Source: Endomychus coccineus
Lineage: Eukaryota > Arthropoda > Insecta > Coleoptera > Endomychidae
Assembly (NCBI GenBank): GCA_958510875.1
Contig: OY294068.1
Span: 153,238,388-153,302,387 of the forward strand
Length of the DNA stretch: 64,000 nucleotides
Reading direction: 5' to 3'
Shown: positions 22,540 through 34,006 of the stretch, one piece after another
How positions within the stretch are numbered: position 1 is the stretch's first letter
Layout of the letters: the number at the start of each line of letters is the position of its first letter
Notes under the pieces: model-generated
The model's input: only the letters and a program-made list of their open reading frames with translations
Told to the model about the DNA's origin: nothing
The model's database searches: none
Program-made: the position numbers and the translations under genes

Positions 22540-23610
22540 TTTTTAAGCTATTGCATAGCTCTTATCGCGGGCTTTGAGCGCGGCGACCGAATCAAGAAAT
22601 TCCGTAACGAAAATAAAACCTAACACCCCCCACCCCGCCTACCATGTAGCTCGGCCGAGCGTTCGCTTAACGTGTATGTATATGGTAAGACTGTACGAAG
22701 TTCGCATGGATCGAGACGAGCTGCTCCGAAATCGGACGAATACGTAAGCATCTGTTTGTGAGAAAGATTATAGGTGTATAGGTATCTATCATATCTTTAT
22801 AATGCCACACTCACCGCATGTGTGCCCCGTAAGTATACATGTAGGTATATATACTGTTCCAAAAGGTGGGGTAGCTATTTACCAAAATAATAATAATAAT
22901 GTTACTAATATTATGACTCCGAATATTGAAATAAATATTGCACACGTTAGCGATGTTAATGTTAGGCGCTCATTTGTTGGAGATATTTGTGCGTGCTTAT
23001 GCAAACTTAGAAATGGCCTACACATAGTCTTGGTAGCAAATTACATTTCTCCGAATCCAAAATTGGACGAGGTAGAGCATTTTATTCATCGCACTTCACT
23101 GGAGTACACTGAAGAAGGGTCGAAAATACTTGGTACAAATGGTAATAAGTTTCCACTTATCTTGGCTGGCGATTTCAACATCAACTTCGCTGATAAAAAA
23201 TCAGAGCGGTTGACAACTTTTCTTACGGAAAAATTGAATTTGAAAATGAATAATGATCCACAAGAATCCACAACAAAATATGGGACCTCCATTGAAGCGG
23301 TATTTTCCAGATATTTAGAGGATATCAAGTCTCAAACTTATGTTTCTTATTTCAGTTTCCACAAACCTTCGGTTTCAATGATAAAGATTCCTCAATAACC
23401 TACATGTATTTATTCAATAAAAGAAAGAAATTTGTTCTCTTATCGGTCACCACGCTCAAAAAGTGTAACTTGAATTAATATCAAAGAAAAAAAAATACTG
23501 CATAAATAAAAAATAAATAAATAATTCTAATTGCATAAGTTGATAAAAAATGCTATGCAATAGCTTTACCGCGGCAGTCCCCGAGTGCCACACGTTTTTT
23601 TTTCTGAATT
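22540..23610 (+). mobile_element. Deleted Helentron (Helitron-2) remnant
   Basis: The left end has aagctattgcatagct (about 22545-22560). The right end has an inverted version, atgctatgcaatagcttt (about 23549-23567), followed by a GC-rich block with ccgcggcagtccccgagtgcc and a T run. These resemble the short terminal repeats and 3' hairpin region that I recall for insect Helentrons. Between them lies an endonuclease domain of the Helentron type; no Rep or helicase coding remains. Helentrons differ from other Helitrons in carrying this C-terminal AP-endonuclease-like domain. Boundaries are approximate. Confidence 0.55.
22863..23398 (+). pseudogene. Helentron-type EEP endonuclease domain
   Basis: The frame reads KGGVAIYQ, then VANYISPNPK, LILAGDFNINFADKKSERL, YGTSIEAVFSRYLEDI and SYFSFHKPSVSM. 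This is the endonuclease/exonuclease/phosphatase fold with the GDFN catalytic block. The usual Asp of the S-I-D motif is Glu (SIEAVF), and the final His block reads SFHKP. The open frame begins upstream at 22802, but sequence before GGVAIY looks non-coding. It is a domain fragment of a larger Rep-helicase-endonuclease polyprotein, not a stand-alone gene. Confidence 0.65.
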
Positions 23611-24384
23611 TGAATATGATAGGATCTCTCTTTTGAAAGTTACCTCACACACAAGTTTGATGATGGACATCCAGACAGTTCAAAGTATCTCAAAATACTT
23701 GATGAAAAATACCATCATTTCACAAGAGCTTTTGGCCTTCTTTTAACGATTTTAGAATTAGCTTGAGCGAATGCAATATATTCCTTCGACTTCGTCGCGA
23801 AGAGTATAATAACATATTGAAACATATTGTGTAGCTACAAGTATGTTTTACCGAATTAAAATTTTAAACTTGATCTTACAAAATGCTTGTTGTCAAGTTT
23901 ATAGCATATTAAAAATGTTTATTTTGCATAAAAGTAAATTTTGAAGTGCACAAAATAGCGTATGTGTTACAGGACTGAGGTGCTTCAGTAAATCTCTCGC
24001 TATGTCACTATACTCGAGCAATAAACATTAAAAGTCGGGATTAAATTGAACATATAATTTTCTCGGTACCTACATGTTATGCTATCCTATTGATAATTAT
24101 TCAGGAAGCTATTTTAACCAAAGATACCTAGATATACCTATCCAAGTTCACCATCGATTAGTTCCACATGATGTAACTAACAAAAAGAATTTTGGGCATA
24201 ATCATATTGTGGTTTCGATGTGTTAATGATATTGGGCTCAGTCTATTCTTTAGGAATTGAAAAGGTAGTTTCGCTCTAAAAGTGGAAATTTCAAATCCGT
24301 CTTACAGGCTGAGACCAGATTATGTCACATTCCAGATGCCGAAAAAATATGCACACATATTTAACCTACACTATTGTAGAAAAT
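23611..24384. other. No recognisable gene
   Basis: No supported feature is seen. Confidence 0.4.
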
Positions 24385-25465
24385 TTTCGGCGTTCGGATG
24401 GGTTTTGCGTTGATGCCAACGTTTCGCCAAACATTACAGGTGGCATCCTTAGGGCAGGCTTGAGGCTTGAACTCAAACTATTTCTTCTGGCTTCTGTAGC
24501 GGAATTTATGGTGGCAAAAACCCTTGCGCTACACAGTTCACTGCTTTTATTTCGATGGTTAACTCTGGTGGTCTTGTGCGAAGTGAAATTCTTGAGGATG
24601 GGTTTCCTAATGCTGGGAAGGTAATATTCTTGTAAGTCAGGGTTCAGATTATCTGTATGCTTTAGGATTTGTATTGCTTCAAGAATTTTTCCCTGATAGG
24701 ATTTAGCTACGGCTAGGATTTTAGTATTTTCGAAAAGAATTTGACGATTAGTGTCAAACTTATGTTCCGCAAGTGCAGACCTGCTGGTGTCATGAAGCCT
24801 TGTTCAGCGCTCATGTTCTTTCACACGGGTAACTACTGTACGACCTGTTTCATCAATATAGCCTTTACCGGAAGAACAGGGGAAGTTATAAATACCTTCT
24901 TATTGAAACGGAGTAAGGGGATCTTTGGAAAGTTTGTGAAATTGTGATAGTTCAGAGAGTCTGAAAACGAATAGAAATATTATGCTTCTTAACGATTTTG
25001 GAAATTCGATCTGTTATAAATTCAATATATGAAAATAGGCAGTGAATGAAGGACGTGAGGGGTCTATTTGAAATTTTAGGCCGAAAAGTATTTCTTTATG
25101 GCTTTTTGAACTTTATAATAGGAGAAATTATTTGATAATAAGACAGATGAAAGGTGTTGTTATCCTGATTTTAAGAATTGATGTTGGGATAAGTTAACAG
25201 CTCTATGAACCAAGGAGATCATGGCAGAATACTTTCCGACAGGGTGGTCGTGTGAAAGGCCATAGATGTATCTATCGGTGTAAGTGTGTTTTCGATACAC
25301 AGAATGTCCTGAAGCAGTTTATCGACTAGCAAATACATCTAGTAACGGCTGTGAACCTTACCATTCAACTCCCATGGTGAAACGGATATTATGATGTAAT
25401 GAATTTGAATTATCGAGGAAGGAAACAAGATTTTCGCGACCATATTGCCAAATAACAAAAAAGAC
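24385..25465 (-). mobile_element. Old Penelope-like element fragment (PLE-1 family)
   Basis: This segment follows 38380-39480 base for base with many substitutions. It starts with the terminal region (about 24400-24540), continues through the GIY-YIG endonuclease and ends inside the reverse transcriptase. The corresponding reading frame is full of stops and shifts. It lacks the 5' half, including the YVDD motif. The hammerhead-like core near 24418-24452 is mutated (CTAAGGA). It is the most diverged coding copy of this family here. Confidence 0.85.
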
Positions 25466-26119
25466 TCGAGTGCACATCTTTCCCCGACTATAGATTTAGT
25501 ATCTATCTATCCAATTGTCCTCCAATATTTTGCAAAATCAGGCGAAAAGATATATTTGATGATTATGTTGCAGAGCTAAACATAAAGAGAGGAACATTCT
25601 ATTTATCTGAAGATGCTAGCTAATTAGTAGGCGACATGATGAACATTACAAATCAGATAATTAAGGGTATAATAACTAATTCAAAAAGTAAACCCACATT
25701 ATTTTATCAATTTTCTGACATTGATTATATTAGTCTCTCCCAAAATATTCTTGTTTTCGACTGCTACCGTTTCCCCCTAGCAGTATTTCCGTATCCAGAA
25801 GCAGTTTTCGAGACGCATGACAATGAATCAACAAATCGAGATGCGTAGATCACTAAATACTCCCATTCTATTCACAATAAACTCATTTCATAGGCATTCA
25901 AATCATTTTCCAAATATGCCTGTAACCATGCAAGCAAGATATTCAATTGCACTGCTATATCTTGAGAAGCTATCATTCTGGCTCGACAAAAACTGTACGC
26001 TGTACCAAATCGGATTGTTCAGGACAATATATACAAGTTAGTTTACTGGAAAACATGCTACGTTGAGAAAAAGTACAGGAGGTGCGACTAACATACTTCT
26101 TTCACGATCAGAATAACCA
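25466..26119. other. No recognisable gene
   Basis: No supported feature is seen. Confidence 0.4.
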
Positions 26120-26418
26120 TAAACATAAAGTGTGTCAAAAGTTTTCGTTAGAGCATTGCATGTTTCTCAGAAGCCGCTAATATCGATTTTGAAAATAATG
26201 CAGGAAGGTAATGCTATAACGGAGACTAGAGAAGGAGGTTGTAAGCCTGAAACTTACCGACATAAGCGCGAATTGGTAATAAATTTTGTCGGCAAGCTAA
26301 AAGGCATACAATCTCACTATAATTATCTATAGTCTAAGCGTAGCAAACACTTTCATCATTTTAATATGTATACTACGTCGGTAACTGGAGAATTGGAAGT
26401 AACAGAAACTATTTTCCA
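26120..26418 (+). pseudogene. Unnamed multi-copy insect protein relic, left part
   Basis: A frame from 26132 reads VSQKPLISILKIMQEG, then GGCKPETYRHKRELV and GKLKGIQSHYNYL, continuing past a TAG (26330-26332) as SKRSKHFHHFNMY. From memory this resembles an uncharacterised repetitive insect protein family with an SHYCR-like motif. The hAT element at 26419 interrupts it; matching text continues after the hAT at 28313. The function is unknown, and the link is pattern-based only. Confidence 0.35.
26411..26418. repeat. Left 8-bp target duplication of the hAT
   Basis: TTTTCCAT here and at 28305-28312 are identical. Confidence 0.95.
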
Positions 26419-28304
26419 TCAGTGGCGGCTCCTCGAAGGAGGCTAAGGAGGCTCAGCCTCCTCACCAATTTATCTTAATGATCATTGTCCATTTTATTTC
26501 CTGTTTCTCTGATAATTTTTCAAATTTTACAATTAATTCCCCGTTCTCAGTAGTTATTTTTAATCTGGCAACAGTGCCGTGAGGATAGACTCTCTATATA
26601 TCTCAAACGCTGAGCATGTGTTGTTCAACGCAGTTGCCGTTTTTCCGACCAGTCCGAACGCCAACTGGGTAAATCAGCGAAAATGGCAACACCCTCTGGA
26701 GGCTAGCCTGCGGCAGCCGCTAGCAATCTATGAAATACGAGACGTGCGTTCTGCCGACTGCTGAGTAGGTCAGTCAGTGCTTGTTTATGTGTTGTCACGC
26801 CACGCGAAGTAAGGTTAGATTGTTGTCTGTTGTAAATTTAAAATGAGTGTTAGTGAGTTAGTTGCTGCCTTTTAGAAAATCCAATTAGTGAATTAACATA
26901 TGATAAAAGTGTTTCTTTTAAATAAACGGCCTTTACCAGATTTGAAAGGATTAGTAATGTCAGGTAACTATCAAAATCGATCATTGTTAATACTAATAGT
27001 AGTATTGACAAGACGAAGTTTTAAAAAAATCATTGATTCCCCTGTAATGCTCCAACTCGATGGAATGTTACATCACGTGCAGTATTTACCATCCATAAAA
27101 ATAAAGACAAATTAATTGAAACATTTGATTTTGTATTAAACATTGATGACTTTTCAACAGATCAGGTTTCATTAAATGCTGCTGTTGGTTTAAAATCTTA
27201 TTTAGAGAATGAAGAATTTTTGTTTTTTCTTGATAATTTTAAATTAATATTCGAACAAACTGATCTTATTTTTCAAATTTTACAACATAAATTCACTGAT
27301 ATAATTTATTCAAGAGATCGTTTGAAACATCTCATTGATAAAATTTCAAGTTTCCGTAATACAGAATTTCATTTTAATATTTTATTTGAAAATTTTTCAA
27401 CTGATGAGGCTCCTCCCGCGAAAAGGAGGAAAACATAATTTGGTAGACAAGAAACTACATTATAAACAACTTTTTTATGAAATTATAGATACTATTAAAG
27501 GTCAAATTGAGATTCGATTTTCCGATTTACATGAATTGAAGTTTTTTGACTTGACGAATAGAAGATTTTTCGAATCTTTTTCAAAAGAGTTCCCCAATAC
27601 ACTTTAAGATAACTTAGTTCTAAAATATAAATTTTTTGATAAAATAGCACGGCACAATGAATTATGCGTTATATACTCGGATAACTATATTTTAGGCCAG
27701 TATGACAGTCACGCCGATATGATAAAATATATGATAGACAATGATTTGCAACAAGTTTTACCTCAGTTTTATAAACTACTTTGTTTGACAGTCACCATTC
27801 CTGTCACGTCGGCATCGGTGGAGAGATCATTTTCTACTCTCAAACGAATTAAAACTTACATGCCAAATACAATGGGCCAAAATCGTTTATACAATGTTAG
27901 TTTAATATCTATTGAAAAAGATTTAGTAAAACACTTAAAACAAAATGATACATTTTTTCATAATATTATTGATCATTTTTCGCAAACTAAAGACCGTACA
28001 ATTCCGTTAATATATAAAAAAGTTAATAAAATTATAAAGAAAAACAAAATATGAAAAATTCCAAAAAAAAGAAAAAATATTAAAAATCCCAAAAAAAACA
28101 AAAGACAAAAAACGAACAAAAAAATTTTTTGACAAGACAAACTCTATACCTCCACGTTGGTTCTTGCTGGGTAACAATTAATTTTGTCACTGAAGTAGCT
28201 GGTACGGTCGCTGTGCAAAGGTTAAAAGGCTGTGAATAGAGTATATTTTTACAAAAACGTTTTCTGTCCAGCCTCCTCTCTCAAAAATTCACGAGCCGCC
28301 ACTG
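26419..28304 (+). mobile_element. hAT transposon, 1,886 bp
   Basis: The left end CAGTGGCGGCTC and right end GAGCCGCCACTG are perfect 12-bp inverted repeats. They are flanked by exact 8-bp duplications, TTTTCCAT, the diagnostic size for hAT. The left end also has ggaggctaaggaggct and the right end cagcctcctctc. The internal gene is nearly complete but broken. Confidence 0.95.
26844..28054 (+). pseudogene. hAT transposase, broken
   Basis: Coding appears to start at ATG 26844 (MSVSELVAAF) with early stops and shifts. An internal frame at 27130-27438 reads IDDFSTDQVSLNAAVGLKSY. A one-base shift near 27425 leads to a frame that is then open to 28054 except for a single TAA at 27605-27607. It includes the hAT dimerisation domain: TVTIPVTSASVERSFSTLKR, IKTYMPNTMGQNRL and ISIEKDLV (about 27785-27925). 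It is of the ZMYM1/52-kDa-repressor-like insect hAT type (judged from memory). It is shorter than usual, so an internal deletion in the RNase-H core is likely. Confidence 0.85.
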
Positions 28305-28312
28305 TTTTCCAT
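28305..28312. repeat. Right 8-bp target duplication of the hAT
   Basis: TTTTCCAT, matching 26411-26418. Confidence 0.95.
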
Positions 28313-28380
28313 ACCGTCTTCAAATCGAAATTCAATATAGGTTTTGGTACTTCGTGTACCCACGTATCCAGTCTTTGTTA
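28313..28380 (+). pseudogene. Unnamed insect protein relic, right part
   Basis: With one TTTTCCAT copy removed, the frame across the hAT site reads IFHTVFKSKFNIGFG, then TSCTHVSSLCYQL. The FNIGFG..C..C pattern fits the same uncharacterised family as 26120-26418. Frames on the two sides are not fully in register, so the host gene was already decaying or was never intact here. Confidence 0.35.
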
Positions 28381-29737
28381 TCAACTGTAAACCCAATTGA
28401 ACTTGTCTAAGAATGCGATAGAAAAGGTTAACGTTATAATGAAAGTAGAGTTTATAAGCTCTCAGCGAAGCAATTTCATAATATGATGAATGATTTTCCG
28501 GAGGGCAAGTAATAACAAAAGTTTCAATTCAGGAAGAATTTTATACGACTCAGCGTTATACAATTTTTGTGCAACCGGTATATAGATACAGAATTCTATA
28601 TTTTATACTTGATGCAGACACAGGCAAACTGAGGCCAAGAATAAATCGCATCAGCATTGTTCATTTGATTCTCATCCTGTTATGACGGGTGTCCAGGTCA
28701 AAACATGAATTCGAATGTGGTGAACATGTTGATATTTTGGATACATAATCATGTCCCACACACTATAAGCGAAGACTATTATTGTAACGTTTCCGATGAG
28801 AGGACATTCTTTCTTAATAGCACACATGATTTTTGGGGGGATTGAAAATCTAACAGGGAAAAGTGAAGAAATCTTGAAGAAGGAGCATAACTGGGACATT
28901 TTTCCTTGGGTAGACATAGTCAGAGCTCTTGAGATTGATTAGAACTCATATGACCTGTAGCAGGAACTCATCCGAATAATTGGATCGTATTAGAGAAATA
29001 AAAAAAAATTACGTCAGCACCATCTCTGTGAAAACAAAAACTCTACGGTTGGAAAACCGTATGAGTAGCTTAAAAACCAATCTCAAAAGCAGAAAATCAT
29101 TAAACGGTATCAAACTACAGAAAATAAAATTAGGTGGAAGTGTGAAAGCCGAAAAACTGAAGGTATGGGCAAACTAAAGGAAAAATGTTATAACACAGTG
29201 AACTAGAAATTAATTGGAGGGAAAATGAAGAGAAGAAATGTTACAGGGAGCTTATCGACAACTCAAATGAAGAACCAGATAATGATGATGAAGGAAATGG
29301 AGATTGTATTTTCTAGGGAAAGGAAAATCGCTTGAAGGGTTAGCTTAATAACTCATGGTTTATACATGACTTACCTTTTGGAAGTTGGTTCAACATCACT
29401 CTTTATTTTCTGTTTATGTAAGCACTGTTATGAAGATTGAAAATATACTTCACTCTTATAAAGTTATATTCATAATATTATGATATTAGGATAAAGGGCA
29501 GACTTTAACATAATTCGTGCCGGAAGCAATTTTCTAATTTGTCTATTTCGAAGTGCAGTTTTTATACTAGCATCACGTCAGAATAGTCTGGACAAAAAAA
29601 ACAAATATTTGAATGCTCCACTGATAATTCACGAGGGTGTTTGAAGCTGCTCTCTAGTTGAGATATCGACTAACGTTTTTTTCCCAACATTCTGTACACA
29701 CGCAACAATTTTCATCATTTACAGAGTGTTGCTATAC
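28381..29737. other. No recognisable gene
   Basis: A lysine-rich frame at 28980-29177 and others exist, but none has supporting evidence. Confidence 0.4.
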
Positions 29738-29980
29738 AGGATGGCGCATCTAACTTACGTATTTTCTAATGCAAACCCCCTATATTTCGGCATCATTGGA
29801 AAGCCCTTTTGCTTCTGTTCATAATGAATTCAATGTTATAATGGACGAATTACTAACCAATCATTCAGAGCGCCATATTGGAAAAAAAAAGACTACTTTA
29901 CTGTTGAGAATAAATCAGCGATTAAAGTATCCTCAATTTTCATTTGCGTGCTTATTTGACTACTTCGAATTACCGTATAC

Positions 29981-30595
29981 AGGATGTGCCCAAACTTATA
30001 ACGGTGAATAACTCATATTTTTTCTAATGGAGCACTCTCTATCTTTTTGTACCAATGAATAACATTTTCGATGAGATCTCCAACGATATACGGTTTGTGA
30101 GTCTATCAAGAAAAATTATGAAATTTTACTAAAAACGTTCGTTTTTTGACATGTCATTTATTGACATTACCATAAGATTTTTGAGTAGTCAGTATGGAAA
30201 AAAAACAACATTCGTTTCAAGAACGAAATAAACAAGCCAATTTTCCATAGTAAATGTTCAAATAGCCCACCGTTTTGTGTTCTACAAACAGACAAACGCT
30301 TAACGTATGAGAGCTTCACTCTTTACTCTTATTTTCAAACCTGATTACTCAGAAATGTCATGGTACTTGCTTCTAAATATTGTAACAGATTTGATGACAG
30401 CGTCTACATAAATTATTTTTTGAAGAAATACGATGCAAAGAAATGTTTGATAAAATCTCATCAGTTCTTCAATATAAACTATAATATCGTTAGAGAGCTC
30501 ATTGAAAATGACATTCAACGGTATAAAAAGTGAAGGATGTTCTATTTGAGAAAACTGAGTTATTCACTGTTTTCCGTTTGGGCACACCTGTATAA
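29981..30595. mobile_element. Nested TIR element (mariner-like MITE)
   Basis: The left end TACAGGATGTGCCCAAAC, continuing gtgaataactca and gatatac, is matched by the complement at about 30480-30595, which ends in gtttgggcacacctgta. The inverted repeats are at least 110 bp. TA flanks both ends, as expected for Tc1/mariner. There is no coding sequence. It sits inside the 29738-31213 element, so it inserted later. Confidence 0.8.
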
Positions 30596-30849
30596 TTCAA
30601 AGTGATTGATGGATAATCATAAGAATGACAATTCAGAACACGGAAAAACACTGGACACTTTGATACCTCATTTATTTACAACAGTAAGGTCAAGTTTTTG
30701 AATAAGGTGCTTTTTCACTGTTTTTTGCAAGCTTTTATTTAACTTGTCTTATTTATCTATTTGTACGTTCGGGTGAAATTTTGCAAGTATATTTTGACCC
30801 ACTTCTAGTAGTCCGAATTTGACATCATTCTGGTGACAAGGCATTATGG

Positions 30850-31090
30850 TGCCTTCAAGATGGCGGACATGTTTCGTTGTTATTGTACGATTCTATGCAA
30901 AATTAGTATGTGGAGGTCTTTATGGTTGGAGATCATGATTTTCTAGTCAAAATTGGAAATTTCAAGATGGCGGCTCCAAGATGGCTTGTGCTTATGGTCC
31001 GATTCTATTCAAAATTTGTGTATGAACGTTTTAGGGTCGGTGATCATGATTTTCCCATCAAAATTTCAATATTCAAATGGCGGCTCCGGA
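30850..31090 (+). repeat. About 107-111-bp tandem units with AAGATGGCGG core
   Basis: Cores at 30854-30866, 30961-30973 and 31072-31083 (ttcaagatggcgg twice, ttcaaatggcgg once) are spaced by 107 and 111 bases. They are embedded in repeated text such as gattctat.caaaatt and gatcatgattttc. The core equals the YY1/Pho-type consensus AAnATGGCGGC. Confidence 0.7.
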
Positions 31091-31213
31091 ATAGTGGTCA
31101 ATGATTCGCCTATTAACATCACACCCATTTTGAACAGAATCAAAAGAGCTTTCCAAGAATGCTGAAATATAGGGGGTCGGTATTTCAAAAATAAGTTTGG
31201 TGCGCCACTTCTG

Positions 31214-31435
31214 TTGTGTCTTTTGTTTCTAAAATATCACTTAATGAAGTGATAAGGCACAATGTACAGTGTAATATCGAGCCATATATATTCTGAACAC
31301 TGAATACGTATATCCATAGATACATAAATGGATACATAGAGCATTGACATAACAACCTTGTATAGCGACACACTGTAAACATTCAGAATAATTTTTAAAT
31401 TGTGCAGAATTCTTATAGCTACAGTTGAAGAAACA
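31214..31435. other. No recognisable feature
   Basis: Short spacer between two elements. Confidence 0.3.
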
Positions 31436-31699
31436 CGCTAGTCCAGGGATACCTAACTTTTCTGTTTCGTAGACCACTTGCATGTTTTTCGGTTTTGGGT
31501 AGACCCCCTGCTTACCTAATATTGAATGTATGCAAATTCATCAAGTTCAAATATGTTTTTGACAGCTGGTATAGTGCTACTCTATTTTAAAGATTCAAAT
31601 TTCTAACTGTAGTGAAGTGCATTGTGAAAAACTTAAAAAGAACACATGCTAAGTCTTATAAATTTATTAATTAAATTCTAATTAGGACCAAATTGAAAT

Positions 31700-31895
31700 T
31701 GAGTATCTGTTACATAAAATGGCTGAGCAAACAATGAATACTTGTACTGGGAGGGATGAACCTGATGCTTTAATAATAAATTTCCAACATTTGGCATCAA
31801 TTTAGTTAGGTTTAATCTCAAATCTTCTCGGTTAGTGATGTCCATTCTGTCCGCGCCGTAACCCTTTTCCACTAGATATGATGATGGAAATGCAC
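31700..31895 (-). pseudogene. ZBED5-like hAT transposase, C-terminal piece
   Basis: The minus frame reads GSAFPSSYLVEKGYGADRMD, then ITNREDLRLNLTKLMPNVGN and LLLKHQVHPSQ. This matches the C-terminal dimerisation region of ZBED5/SCAND3-type hAT proteins (AFPTSYLVE...RGDLRL motif, from memory). The usual C-F-S segment after VE is partly deleted. Upstream coding is cut by the foldback at 31900. Confidence 0.7.
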
Positions 31896-31899
31896 TTCC

Positions 31900-33208
31900 T
31901 ACGTGTTCCTTATGAACGATCAAAAAAGAAAAATCTGCGGAAATGCACCGTTTTTCAGAAAAAAAATAAAATATTCTCATAATTAGCACCATGTTTTTCT
32001 CAAGATATTGACCTCAAAAGCACATGACAAATATGTCTTTTTCAACTATATCCATATATTTTGATGATGAAACGTAGTAAAAATAGAAACGTTGCATTTA
32101 AAGTAAATAAACAGCATCTGACATTTAATTGTAGCCTCTCTACGAGGTATTTCGTTTCCGTGTCGGCTGAAACGTCGCTTTCATAGATAAGTTCCGTTAT
32201 TATTTGGATAAGTCATAGAGAAACTATACTCCAAGAAGTCTGGACTTAATGTTATTTGAATGTGTATTTTTGTTGAATGAATTCTGTCTAGCAGCGTATC
32301 TTCCTCATTGTTTTTGTAGTTCCAAGTGACAATCCGTAGGTCTGAGGTTATTGGACGTATACTTTTGTTAGATGCATTCTGCAAACAGCCTATTCTCCTG
32401 ATGTACTACCAAGCGGCAATCCGTAAATAGGAACAGCGTATTTCTCTAATACTTTTTGTAGTTCCAAGCGGCAATCCGTAGATCTGAGGTTATTGGAAGT
32501 GTATTCTTAGAACAGCATATTCATCTCAATTCACAAAGAGGAATGTATGATCTTCAAGGATGTGCACCAAAAATACACTTTCAATAACTTCAGACCTACG
32601 CATTGCCGCTTTGAACTATAAATAGAATGAAGGAAATAGGCAGTTCTACATAATGCATTTAGCAAAAATACAATTTCAATAACCTCAGACCTACGAATTG
32701 CCGCTTCTCCTGATGTCTTCCAATGAGCAATCCGTAGGTATAAAGAACGTATTTCCCTAATACTTTTGTAGGTCCAAGCAAACAAAATAAAAAAAATGTA
32801 TTTAGAAACTGGCAGAGGAGTACTGACACAATTATACAGCACTCTATGAGTCTCCGAACGGCCAAACATATCATAATAATGATATCTATGAAAATAAGAT
32901 ATCTATGACACCAGCCTCTCAAACGAAACGAGAAGAAAATACCTTGTAGGGAGGCTACAATTAAATTTCAGATGCTGTTCATTCACTTTAAATGCAAAAT
33001 TTCCATTTCCACTGCGTTTCATCACCAAAATATTGGAATACAGTTGGAAGAGACATATTTCATGACATTTAGGCTAGTTGTTATGTGCTTTTGAGGTCAA
33101 TATCAGGAGATAAACATGGTGCTAATTATGAGAAGATTTTATTTTTTTTCTGGAAAACGGTGCATTTCCGCAAATTTTTCTTTTTTGATCGTTCATAAGG
33201 AACACGTA
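31900..33208. mobile_element. Foldback element inserted in the hAT transposase
   Basis: Arms 31900-32145 and about 32943-33208 are inverted copies: tacgtgttccttatgaacgatc at the left pairs with gatcgttcataaggaacacgta at the right. The 0.8-kb centre holds many copies, in both orientations, of a short module containing ggcaatccgtag, tctgaggttattgg and a gtattt word. No gene is present. Transposase text on the two outer sides belongs to the same protein, which marks this as an insertion. Confidence 0.8.
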
Positions 33209-33440
33209 AGTAGTCTGTCAAAAAATGTTCATCAAAATCGGGGGTGAGGCCCTTCTTGTAAGTAATTACCTTGCTGATATCCGTTTCTAATCTATAAACC
33301 TTAAGTTCTTCGTTAGTGCGTATTCCGATCAGTTCCTCTTGTAATGTAACATCCGTTTCTTCAATGTCACCATATGGGGGTTCATTATCTAATGTGGTAT
33401 TACCAGAGTCAAAACATCATCAAACCTAGTTTTAGAATAT
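33209..33440 (-). pseudogene. ZBED5-like hAT transposase, upstream piece
   Basis: The minus frame reads VLTLVIPH, then GDIEETDVTLQEELIGIRTN and EELKVYRLETDI, closing with DEHFLTDY next to the foldback. This is the region just before the dimerisation domain in ZBED5-like proteins, so it continues 31700-31895 across the foldback. The N-terminal zinc finger and most of the RNase-H core are absent. Confidence 0.5.
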
Positions 33441-34006
33441 GAATAGAGGGAATTTAAATGTTGAACGTAGGTTGAAACGTCATCTTCATGTCAGTTTGTC
33501 TGTGACAAATTGTGAAAGTGGGAAAATTCGCGCCGTTCAATGTTTAACTTCATTAGCTTAATTCATTCAAGAATGGACAAGAATTTCTACTGCGCATATG
33601 CGGGTAGCCCGGTAACTTATGGTATTTGTATTTTTATGTGCAAATTCAAAGTGGCCACAAAGCGAATGGCTTAACAACTAAATAATACACAATTTTATGT
33701 AATATACTGAATTAAATACTACGTTATTGAATTTAATTCAATTGATTTATAATTGAATAGAATAAAATAGCGCATTATAAGATCCCCACTTCGCTACTAA
33801 TATTATAATTGCGAAAATAAGTTATATACAAGACTGTAGTGTATTGTCGGTCTGTTTGTTATGTTTTCACGTAAAAACTAACCATCTACTATCGTGATCT
33901 CATAGACCGCCAATTTTTTTTTCGCTGACATGGACCCCTTGCTGGTCGTCGTTGACCCCTGGGAGTCGATATAGAGCACTTTGGGTATCACCTCACCGCG
34001 CTAGTT

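Larger units (their letters stand above)
29738..31213. mobile_element. Non-autonomous TIR element, host of a nested element
   Basis: Left text from 29738 (tacaggatggcgcatctaac, then ccccctatattt near 29778 and ggaaagcccttttgcttctg near 29798) is repeated inverted near 31105-31213. There aaagagctttcc, aaatatagggggtcgg and aagtttggtgcgcc appear in complementary order. Arms are about 95 bp. The interior has three tandem units with an AAGATGGCGG-type core and is split by another TIR element at 29981-30595. No transposase is encoded. The class is unproven; the TACAGG start suggests a mariner-related MITE. Confidence 0.75.
31444..33998 (-). mobile_element. ZBED5-like hAT element, split by a foldback
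   Basis: The left end reads CAGGGATACCTAACTTTTC, a Charlie-type hAT terminus. The right end near 33980-33998 has gggtatcacc in inverted sense. The flanks cgctagtc (31436-31443) and cgctagtt (33999-34006) match in 7 of 8 bases, as expected for a hAT duplication. Transposase pieces are on the minus strand on both sides of the inserted foldback at 31900-33208. The exact right terminus is uncertain. Confidence 0.55.

Noticed and set aside
24322..24624. 100-codon plus-strand frame
   Set aside because: It runs through the inverted Penelope terminus and the antisense of its coding region.
28980..29177. Lysine-rich 65-codon frame
   Set aside because: Low complexity composition, no recognised motif and no supporting splice or promoter context.
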